Source: Deltaproteobacteria bacterium (GTDB taxonomy: Bacteria; Desulfobacterota; Desulfarculia; Desulfarculales; Desulfarculaceae). From it: a DNA stretch of 7,579 nucleotides. The stretch lies in NCBI GenBank assembly GCA_021815655.1, contig JAKAGJ010000086.1, positions 1 through 7,579 on the forward strand, read 5' to 3'. This document shows, piece after piece, positions 1-4,844 of the stretch. Position 1 is the first letter of the stretch; each line of letters starts with the position of its first letter. Both the position numbers and the translations under genes were made by a program. The notes beneath the pieces were generated by a model, which was given only the letters and a program-made list of their open reading frames with translations, ran no database searches and was not told where the DNA came from.

Positions 1-26
1 AGGACAAGGACCAAGCCGCCCAGTGA
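1..26 (+). CDS. Possible C-terminal end of an upstream gene (partial)
   Basis: Reading codons from base 3 gives DKDQAAQ followed by TGA at 24-26. Most codons end in G or C, as in the real genes of this window, so this could be the tail of a gene that begins left of the window. Frame 1 also stays open, to a TAA at 64-66, but it would run into the conserved repeat and uses codons less typical of the neighbours. Only seven residues are visible, so no function can be given. If correct, the repeat that begins at 43 sits 16 nt downstream of this stop, in the 3' untranslated region. Confidence 0.35.
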
Positions 27-42
27 CCCTGACCGCCTGAAA

Positions 43-146
43 CGGCGTGCCCGCCGCGGGGCGTAAACGGGTCGGGTGGCGCCCTGCCTCGGCCAAGGCC
101 GCCGGCTCCCGTGGAAAGCTGGCGCGAGGATAACTATCGCCAAGCG
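43..146 (+). repeat. Structured intergenic repeat, copy 1
   Basis: First of two tandem copies with an exact 104-bp offset and no indels between them (47-146 against 151-250). Conserved left arm: GTGCCC, then GGGGC, then AACGGGTCGGGTGGCG. Then come 17 variable bases (82-98) and a conserved right arm, CCGCCGGCTCCC through GAAAGCTGGCGCGAGGA to GCCAAGCG. Possible RNA folding: a small hairpin 48-63; a long hairpin pairing ACGGG 67-71 with CCCGT 108-112 and TGGCG 77-81 with CGCCG 100-104, so the variable bases form the loop; and a hairpin pairing GCTGGCG 118-124 with CGCCAAGC 138-145 with one bulged A. The first 15 bases, CGGCGTGCCCGCCGC, are identical to the start of the minus-strand copy near 3742. 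It does not match any riboswitch or small RNA that I recognise. Confidence 0.75.
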
Positions 147-150
147 CCGG

Positions 151-250
151 GTGCCCCCGGCGGGGCATGAACGGGTCGGGTGGCGGCATCGCCTATTCAA
201 CCCCGCCGGCTCCCGTTGAAAGCTGGCGCGAGGAAAATGATTGCCAAGCG
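151..250 (+). repeat. Structured intergenic repeat, copy 2
   Basis: Second tandem copy. Outside the 17-nt centre (186-202) only 9 of 83 positions differ from copy 1, while in the centre about 11 of 17 differ. Several differences keep pairing possible: the first hairpin becomes a perfect TGCCCC 152-157 / GGGGCA 162-167, and the last hairpin (GCTGGCG 222-228 with TGCCAAGC 242-249) swaps a G-C for a G-U pair. The long hairpin uses ACGGG 171-175 with CCCGT 212-216 and TGGCGG 181-186 with CCGCCG 203-208. A candidate promoter begins at the last bases of this copy, so the element could instead lie upstream of that transcript as DNA. Confidence 0.75.
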
Positions 251-269
251 AGGCATCTGCTAGTAAACT
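241..269 (+). promoter_or_regulatory. Candidate sigma70 promoter for the 107-aa Rho-N protein gene
   Basis: TTGCCA at 241-246 (5 of 6 to the -35 consensus) is followed after exactly 17 bases by TAAACT at 264-269 (4 of 6 to the -10 consensus). Transcription would start near 276 and leave a leader of about 60 nt. That leader contains the small hairpin GGGGC 298-302 / GCCCC 308-312 and the ribosome binding site GGAG at 322-325. The -35 box overlaps the last hairpin arm of repeat copy 2. Copy 1 lacks a matching -35 at the equivalent site. Prediction by eye only. Confidence 0.4.
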
Positions 270-335
270 CGCCCTTTCAGTACAAAAGTCAACCCATGGG
301 GCGATCTGCCCCCAGTCTTGTGGAGACGTTGAGCC

Positions 336-659
336 ATGGCCGAGAAGCAGGCTAAGGAAAAACCCCTGGAGAAGATGACCGCCAAGGAACTCCGGGAGTT
401 GGCGCTGACCATCGAGAGCATGCTGGGCGTGCACGCCATGAACAAGGCGGAGCTGATCGCCGGCATCAAGGAAGCCCGGGGCATCGTCGACGAGGGCAAG
501 AAGGTGGACACCGGCGCCATCCGCGAGGCCAAGGCCGCCTACCAGGCCTTGAAGGCCAAGCGTGACGCCGCCCGGGAGACCGCCAGCAAGGCCGAGCTGG
601 ATATCATGCGCAAAAAGCTCAGCCGCCTCAAGAAAAAGACCCGCAGCCTGGCCTCCTAG
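336..659 (+). CDS. Small Rho-N/SAP-like domain protein, 107 aa
   Basis: The N-terminal part, about residues 12-48 (MTAKELRELA... then MNKAELIAGI), resembles the Rho termination factor N-terminal helical domain: a 'leucine-rich helix, loop, K-x-E-L-I' pattern that also resembles SAP nucleic-acid-binding folds. Residues 55-107 are predicted helical or coiled-coil by composition (rich in A, K, E, R) and end in a strongly basic stretch (RKKLSRLKKKTRS). There is no Rho RNA-binding or ATPase core, so this is not Rho itself. A role in binding RNA or DNA is an inference from the fold. The start ATG at 336 has GGAG at 322-325, 10 nt upstream. A stable hairpin follows the stop, so the gene may be transcribed alone. 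Small free-standing proteins with this domain occur in Desulfobacterota; their function is not established as far as I know. Confidence 0.85.
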   Translation: MAEKQAKEKPLEKMTAKELRELALTIESMLGVHAMNKAELIAGIKEARGIVDEGKKVDTGAIREAKAAYQALKAKRDAARETASKAELDIMRKKLSRLKKKTRSLAS

Positions 660-667
660 GTTTTCCG

Positions 668-692
668 CCGGGCCAGGCCCCGCCTGGCTCGG
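668..692 (+). terminator. Strong hairpin after the Rho-N protein gene, possible terminator
   Basis: Bases 668-678 (CCGGGCCAGGC) pair with 682-692 over 11 positions, including one G-U pair, around a 3-nt CCC loop. It starts 9 nt after the stop codon. The tail (ATTGGCTGTTGTGT) is T-rich but interrupted, so as an intrinsic terminator it is weaker than the one after the MscS gene. It may instead protect the 3' end of the message. Confidence 0.4.
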
Positions 693-756
693 ATTGGCTG
701 TTGTGTCTGCCCATAAGGCCGCCGCCGGCGGGGCGGCCGGCCCCGAGGTTGCCGTC

Positions 757-1311
757 ATGGATCGCGCCGCGGCCCTGGCCCTCCTCAATGAGCACTGCCC
801 CGATCAGCGCCTGGCGCGTCACTGCCTGGCCGCCGAGGCGGTGCTCATGGCTTTGGCCCGCCGTCTGGGCCAGGACCCGGGGCTGTGGGGCCTGGCCGGC
901 CTTCTGCATGACCTGGACTACGACCAGACCGCCGGCGACATGGCTAGCCACGGCCGGCTGACCCGCCGGATGCTGGAGCCCCTGGGCGTGCCCGCCGAGA
1001 TTCTCAAGGCCATCGAGGCCCACAACGCCGAAAATCTAGGTCTGACCCGCGACACCCCCCTGGACATAGCGCTCACCTGCGGCGAGACCATCACCGGCCT
1101 GGTCATGGCCACGGCCATGGTCTACCCCGACAAGAAACTGGCCAGCGTCAAGCCGGGGAGCGTGGTCAAGCGCATGAAGGAAAAGGCCTTCGCGGCCAGC
1201 GTCAACCGCGGGCACATCCTGTTGTGCCAGGATCTGGGCATTCCGCTCAATGACTTCGCGGCCCTGGCGGTGAGCGCCATGCAAGAGATCAGCGACGAGC
1301 TGGGGCTGTAA
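757..1311 (+). CDS. HD-domain hydrolase (HDIG-type), 184 aa
   Basis: Soluble HD-superfamily protein, probably a metal-dependent phosphohydrolase of unknown substrate. Visible motifs: H22 (LARHCLAAEAV), the HD pair H51-D52 (GLLHDLDYD), H65 (ASHGRL) and H89-N90 (IEAHNAE). The rest resembles the HDIG-type family along its whole length (ITGLVMATAMVYPDKKL, VKRMKEKAFAASVNR, ending SDELGL). Where relatives, as I recall them, have A-D-x-L-T-G with the last metal-binding Asp, this protein reads C108-G109-E110-T-I-T-G, so that ligand may be lost or taken over by E110. Start: ATG 757 is preceded by GAGG at 745-748 with 8-nt spacing and begins where the family begins. The reading frame stays open to an ATG at 562, but that would overlap the previous gene and add a low-complexity tail. 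GTG 703 lacks a ribosome binding site. A GC hairpin (717-723 with 732-738) lies just before the ribosome binding site. Confidence 0.85.
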   Translation: MDRAAALALLNEHCPDQRLARHCLAAEAVLMALARRLGQDPGLWGLAGLLHDLDYDQTAGDMASHGRLTRRMLEPLGVPAEILKAIEAHNAENLGLTRDTPLDIALTCGETITGLVMATAMVYPDKKLASVKPGSVVKRMKEKAFAASVNRGHILLCQDLGIPLNDFAALAVSAMQEISDELGL

Positions 1312-1327
1312 TCGCCGGCGCCCGCCC

Positions 1328-1356
1328 TTGACCGCCAAGCCCCGCTCTTCTAGACT
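1328..1356 (+). promoter_or_regulatory. Candidate sigma70 promoter of the purine gene
   Basis: TTGACC at 1328-1333 (5 of 6 to -35) and TAGACT at 1351-1356 (4 of 6 to -10), separated by exactly 17 bases. It lies in the 87-bp gap between the HD gene and the AICAR transformylase gene. Transcription would start near 1363, giving a short leader of about 36 nt that carries GGAGG at 1387-1391. There is no room for a riboswitch, and no clear PurR-type palindrome is visible. Confidence 0.5.
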
Positions 1357-1398
1357 AAGCCATTCCAGCAAACCCAGCCCCAGCCCGGAGGAAAACCC

Positions 1399-2685
1399 GT
1401 GAGCGACATCAAGGCCCAGTATCGCACCGTCATGGACGACCACTTCCCCCCCGAGGTGACGCTGACCGTGGGCGACACCGTGCTGCGCTACAGGAAGCGC
1501 ACCTGGAAGCTTCAGGACGGCGGCAGCCTGGTGGAGAAGGGCCTGCGCTACGGCGAGAACCCCGGCCAGGAGGCGGCGCTCTACGAGCTGGTGGGCGGCG
1601 GGCTCAAGGTGGGCGACATAGAGCTAATCCAGCCGGGGCTGGGCCTGGTCAGCGCGCTGTCCGAGGAGCAGATGCCCCAGGCCGGCAAGCATCCGGGCAA
1701 GACCAACCTCACCGACGTGGACAACGCCTTGCACATCCTGCGCTACCTGACCGGGCAGCCCACGGCGGCCATCATGAAGCACAACAACCCCTCGGGCGTG
1801 GCCATGGGCGCGGACATTGCCGAGGCCTACCACAAGGCCTTCATGGCCGACCTCATCGCCGCCTTCGGCGGAGCGGCGGTCTTGAACCGCCCGGTGAGCA
1901 AGGCCTGCGCCGAGCTGATGCACGAGCTGTACCTGGAGGTGGTGGCCGCCCCGGACTACGAGGAGGGCGCCCTGGAGGTGCTGAAAAAGAGCAAGAACCT
2001 GCGCATCCTGCGCATCCCCAAGATCGGCGATCTGGCCGCCTACCGCGACATGCGTTTCCTGGACATCAAGAGCCTGATGGACGGCGGCATGGTGCTGCAA
2101 ACCTCCAGCTTCAACCGCGTCAAAAGCCCCGCCGACCTGCTGCCGGCGCGCTGCGAGCACCAAGGCAGGATGTACGAGCCCACCCGCCAGCCCGACGCCC
2201 GCGAGCTAGACGACGTGGTCTTTGGCTGGGCCGTGGAGCAGGGGGTGTCCAGCAACAGCGTGCTCTATGTCAAGGACGGCTGCACCGTGGGCATCGGCAC
2301 GGGAGAGCAGGACCGCGTGGGCGTGGCGCGCATAGCGGTGTACAAGGCCTACACCAAGTACGCCAACCGCCTGGCCTGGCAACGCCACGGCAAGAAGTAT
2401 GACCAACTGGCCCTGGAGGTGCGGGCCGGCAAGAGCCCCCGCAACCAGATCGAGGCCATCGACGCCCAGACCCAGGTGGATCAGGCGGGGCTAAAGGGTT
2501 CGGTGATGATCTCCGACGCCTTCTTCCCCTTCCGCGACGGCGTGGACGTAGGGCTCAAGGAGGGCGTGACCTGCGTGGCCCATCCCGGCGGCTCCCTGCG
2601 CGACTGGGAGTCCATCGAGGCCTGCAACCAGGCCAGCCCGCCGGCGGCCATGGTCTTCACCGGCCAGAGGGCCTTCAAGCACTAG
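1399..2685 (+). CDS. purH: Stand-alone AICAR transformylase (phosphoribosylaminoimidazolecarboxamide formyltransferase), 428 aa
   Basis: Transfers a formyl group from 10-formyl-tetrahydrofolate to AICAR, giving FAICAR, the penultimate step of IMP synthesis. The AICARFT domain is clear: LRYGENPGQ at residues 49-57, the catalytic Lys-His in MKHNNPSG (K127, H128), SDAFFPFRDG near 372-381, HPGGSLRDWE from 395, and the family C-terminus VFTGQRAFKH. The MGS-like IMP cyclohydrolase domain, about 200 residues at the front of ordinary bifunctional PurH, is absent. It is not encoded upstream in the window either, since an HD hydrolase occupies that place. FAICAR must therefore be cyclised by a separate enzyme. 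The start is GTG at 1399 with GGAGG at 1387-1391, 7 nt away. The stop is followed after 27 nt by the MscS gene, so the two may share a transcript. Database labels of 'IMP cyclohydrolase' for such proteins would be misleading. Confidence 0.93.
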   Translation: MSDIKAQYRTVMDDHFPPEVTLTVGDTVLRYRKRTWKLQDGGSLVEKGLRYGENPGQEAALYELVGGGLKVGDIELIQPGLGLVSALSEEQMPQAGKHPGKTNLTDVDNALHILRYLTGQPTAAIMKHNNPSGVAMGADIAEAYHKAFMADLIAAFGGAAVLNRPVSKACAELMHELYLEVVAAPDYEEGALEVLKKSKNLRILRIPKIGDLAAYRDMRFLDIKSLMDGGMVLQTSSFNRVKSPADLLPARCEHQGRMYEPTRQPDARELDDVVFGWAVEQGVSSNSVLYVKDGCTVGIGTGEQDRVGVARIAVYKAYTKYANRLAWQRHGKKYDQLALEVRAGKSPRNQIEAIDAQTQVDQAGLKGSVMISDAFFPFRDGVDVGLKEGVTCVAHPGGSLRDWESIEACNQASPPAAMVFTGQRAFKH

Positions 2686-2712
2686 GCGGGGGTTTCCCGC
2701 GAAGGGCCGAGC

Positions 2713-3600
2713 ATGACCACCGCCAAGGTCCTGGGCTGGCTGAGCCGCAACCCCCTATTGGACCCCGAGACCCTCTTGGGGGCGGCGGTGCTGGCCTGCC
2801 TGGTGCTGCTGGCCTGCGGGCTGGCGTCGCGCCTGCTGGGACGCATCATGCGCCGTTCCAGCGGGCTCATGGCCCGCCTGGCCCACGGCCAGGTGGACGA
2901 GACCATGCTGCGCTACGCCCTGCGCATCAAGACCATGGCCGTCTACCTGGCCGGGGGCGTGCTCTACGCCAGCCTGGTGCCGGGGCTGCGCCTCTTGTTG
3001 GGCACTGTGGTGGCCAGCGCCGGCATCACCGCCGTGGTGGTGGGCATGGCCGCCAAGTCCACGGTGGCCAACCTGGTTTCCGGCATGGCCATCGCCTTCT
3101 ACCGGCCCATCCGCATAGGCGACAAGGTAAGCATCGAGGGCGAATACGGCACCATCGAGGACATCACCCTGCGCCACACCATTGTGCGCACCTGGGAGGC
3201 CAAGCGCCTTATCATCCCCAACGAGAAGATCGACGCCATGGCCCTGGTCAACTACAGCATCGTGGACACCCGCACCCTGCTGTCGCTGAACCTGGGCATC
3301 GCCTACGAGGCCGACCTGGACCTGGCCCGCCGCCTGATCCTGGAGGAGGTGGCCAAATGCCCCTCGATCATCCCGCCCCATGAGGCCCCGGCCAAGCCGG
3401 CGGTGCGGGTGATCGACTGGGGGGAGAGCGCGCTCAATATCAGGGCCAATATCTGGGTGCCGGACATGGACGCCTACTACGCGGCCAAGGCCCACCTGCT
3501 GGAGAGCATCAAGAAGCGCTTCGACCAGGAGGGCGTGGAGATCCCCTACCCCCACCGCACCATCGTGCACAAGCAGGTAACGACGAAGCCAGCCCAGTAG
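2713..3600 (+). CDS. MscS-family mechanosensitive ion channel, 295 aa
   Basis: Small-conductance mechanosensitive channel of the inner membrane, close in size to E. coli MscS (286 aa). It opens under membrane tension and releases solutes during osmotic downshift. Hydrophobic segments: about residues 21-44, 72-92 and 95-130. The third is the Gly/Ala-rich pore helix (ASAGITAVVVGMAAKSTVAN, 101-120), followed by the hallmark FYRPIRIGD (129-137) that opens the cytoplasmic beta domain. Further family features are the GTIEDITLRHT stretch and IIPNEKI (167-173). Residues from about 185 to 280 match the C-terminal alpha/beta vestibule. The start ATG has GAAGG at 2701-2705, 7 nt upstream. A short hairpin (2686-2690 with 2696-2700) without a T-run lies between it and the purine gene, so co-transcription is likely. 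Specific solutes or regulation cannot be read from the sequence. Confidence 0.93.
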   Translation: MTTAKVLGWLSRNPLLDPETLLGAAVLACLVLLACGLASRLLGRIMRRSSGLMARLAHGQVDETMLRYALRIKTMAVYLAGGVLYASLVPGLRLLLGTVVASAGITAVVVGMAAKSTVANLVSGMAIAFYRPIRIGDKVSIEGEYGTIEDITLRHTIVRTWEAKRLIIPNEKIDAMALVNYSIVDTRTLLSLNLGIAYEADLDLARRLILEEVAKCPSIIPPHEAPAKPAVRVIDWGESALNIRANIWVPDMDAYYAAKAHLLESIKKRFDQEGVEIPYPHRTIVHKQVTTKPAQ

Positions 3601-3625
3601 GGGCCGGGGCGCCAGGGCCAGCAAG

Positions 3626-3656
3626 ACGGGCGGGGTTGACCCCCGCCCGTGTTTTT
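3626..3656 (+). terminator. Intrinsic terminator of the purine/MscS unit
   Basis: A perfect 10-bp stem, ACGGGCGGGG 3626-3635 with CCCCGCCCGT 3641-3650, encloses a TTGAC loop and is followed by GTTTTT (3651-3656). It begins 26 nt after the MscS stop codon. Read from the other strand the stem is the same, but the tail (CTTGC) is poor in T, so it acts mainly on + strand transcripts. It could also act as a weak block for the convergent TRAP-gene transcript. Confidence 0.92.
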
Positions 3657-3662
3657 ATGAAC

Positions 3663-3742
3663 ATCCTCTCCATGGGAGCCGGCGGCGTGGGCCAGGGCCT
3701 CAACGCCAATCGACCCGTATTGGCCCAGCGGCGGGCACGCCG
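3663..3742 (-). repeat. Structured intergenic repeat, copy 3 (minus strand, shortened)
   Basis: Read on the minus strand from 3742, this starts with CGGCGTGCCCGCCGC, identical to 43-57. It continues with GGGC, ACGGGTCG (3718-3711), TGGCG (3708-3704), an 18-nt variable centre, then CCGCCGGCTCCC (3685-3674) and TGGAGAG. Outside the centre about 51 of 59 positions match copy 1. The final hairpin of copies 1 and 2 (GCTGGCG...GCCAAGC) is missing; GAGGAT follows directly. The ACGGG/CCCGT pairing has one mismatch here (CCCAT). In compensation, a perfect 12-bp inverted repeat is present (3678-3689 with 3736-3747). It lies 5 nt after the TRAP-gene stop codon, in the same orientation as that gene, between two convergent units. 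Confidence 0.7.
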
Positions 3743-3747
3743 CCGGC

Positions 3748-4722
3748 CTACTTCAGGGCCTCGCGGAAGGCGGCCAGGGTGGCCTTGGCCCCCGGCGCCT
3801 GCATCAGGGGCGACTGCTCCAGGGCGGCGGCCTTGGCCATGAAGGAGGCCCGGTCGGGGTGCTCATCCACCTGCATGCCCGCGGCCTTCAGCTGGGCCAG
3901 CAGGCTGGCCTCGCCGGAGCGGTTGCGGGCGCGCTGCTCGGTGGCGGCCTGGTCCATGCACTGGCTCACCAGGGTCTGGTCGGCGGGCGGGAGCTTGTCG
4001 AACCAGGCCAGGTTGGCCAGGCAGATGTGGGCCGAGTACACGTGGGCCGTGAGGCTCAGGTACTTTTGCAGCTTGTTAAGCTCGTAGACCCGAATCACCC
4101 ACAGGGGGTTCTCCTGGCCGCTCACCTCACCCTTGGCCAAAAGGTCGTTGATGGGAAAGGGGTGGGCCAGGGGGTCGGCCCCAAGTAGGCTCCACAGGGC
4201 CTGGGCCATCTCGGAGTTCATCACCCTGAGCTTGAGCCCGGCCACGTCGGCCACGGTGTGCACCGGCCGCAGGTTGTTGGTCAGATGCCTGAAGCCGTTC
4301 TCGCCGTAGGCCAGGCCCTTGTAGCCCTCGCGGGCCAGGGACTCCAAGAGCATTTGGCCGGGCCGGCCTTGCAGCACCTTGTCCACCTGATCGTAGTTGG
4401 CGAAAAGGAAGGGGAACTCCAGGGCGCGCACCTCGGGGGCCACCGCGTCCAGCACCGCGGCGGTGACCACCCCCAGTTGCATCTGGCCGTCCAGCACGTG
4501 GCGGGCCACCTGGCTTTCATTGCCGGCGGCCCCGCTGTGCAGTATCTCCACCTTGAGGCGGCCCTTGCTGTGCTCGGCCAAGAGCTGGGCAAAGCGCTCG
4601 GCCACCATGTTCTGAGAGGAGCCGGGCTTGGTGCCCACTCCCAAAGTGAGGCCAGCGGCCTGGGCCGCCGGGGCGATCAAGAGAGAAAGTGCCAAGGTCA
4701 GAAATAATAGACGGCGCGGCAT
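3748..4722 (-). CDS. TRAP transporter substrate-binding protein (DctP-type), 324 aa
   Basis: Periplasmic binding protein that captures a carboxylate-type ligand for a sodium-driven TRAP permease. It has a classical signal peptide: MPRR, a hydrophobic core, and a predicted cut after AQA (residue 22). Family landmarks: FRHLTNN (144-150), GLKLRVMNSEM with the ligand-carboxylate arginine R166 and N169, and GEVSGQENPL (198-207). The ligand cannot be told. No DctQ or DctM membrane gene adjoins it on either side, so it is an orphan in this window. Start choice: the ATG at 4728 directly abuts GGAGG (4733-4729) with no spacer, whereas the ATG at 4722 is 6 nt from it and gives a better signal peptide. 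A possible sigma54 site lies about 50 bp upstream. A structured repeat follows 5 nt after the stop codon. Confidence 0.93.
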   Translation of the reverse strand: MPRRLLFLTLALSLLIAPAAQAAGLTLGVGTKPGSSQNMVAERFAQLLAEHSKGRLKVEILHSGAAGNESQVARHVLDGQMQLGVVTAAVLDAVAPEVRALEFPFLFANYDQVDKVLQGRPGQMLLESLAREGYKGLAYGENGFRHLTNNLRPVHTVADVAGLKLRVMNSEMAQALWSLLGADPLAHPFPINDLLAKGEVSGQENPLWVIRVYELNKLQKYLSLTAHVYSAHICLANLAWFDKLPPADQTLVSQCMDQAATEQRARNRSGEASLLAQLKAAGMQVDEHPDRASFMAKAAALEQSPLMQAPGAKATLAAFREALK

Positions 4723-4768
4723 ATCCATCCTCCCGAAAGGTGGTTGGTCTGGCCGGCCGGAGGCGGCG

Positions 4769-4783
4769 TCAAAAGCGGCGCCA
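4769..4783 (-). promoter_or_regulatory. Possible sigma54 promoter for the TRAP binding-protein gene
   Basis: On the minus strand TGGCGC (4783-4778), five bases, then TTGA (4772-4769). This is close to the -24/-12 consensus TGGCAC-N5-TTGC, with the GG in place but A instead of C at the -12 dinucleotide. Transcription would start near 4758, about 36 nt before the ATG. Sigma54 control with a two-component activator is known for several dicarboxylate uptake genes. I see no convincing sigma70 promoter in this 122-bp gap. The imperfect -12 element makes this tentative. Confidence 0.25.
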
Positions 4784-4844
4784 AAAATGTCGAATCATCT
4801 TGAGTTCGCCTGGTCCATCCTAAAATCGGCCGGTCCTGTGAATA

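Noticed and set aside
1..20. Possible remnant of a further repeat copy (AGGAC...CCAAGC resembles the end of copies 1 and 2).
   Set aside because: The match is short, needs a gap, and is offset by 129 rather than 104 bases. Reading it as the last codons of an upstream gene ending at TGA 24-26 explains it better.
43..250. Tandem riboswitch of a known class (glycine, cyclic-di-GMP, ZTP, cobalamin, SAM, Moco) or a CRISPR array.
   Set aside because: The conserved cores of these classes as I know them are not present. The repeat unit (100 nt with a 17-nt variable loop and two copies) does not fit CRISPR repeat-spacer geometry.
167..355. A 62-aa open frame starting inside repeat copy 2.
   Set aside because: Its ATG is part of the conserved repeat hairpin (copy 1 has GTA there), it lacks a ribosome binding site, and it runs into the start of the 107-aa gene.
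2755..3624. A 289-aa minus-strand open frame opposite the MscS gene.
   Set aside because: It has shadow composition rich in H, Q, G and V, no recognisable motif and no ribosome binding site, while the + strand protein has clear MscS signatures.
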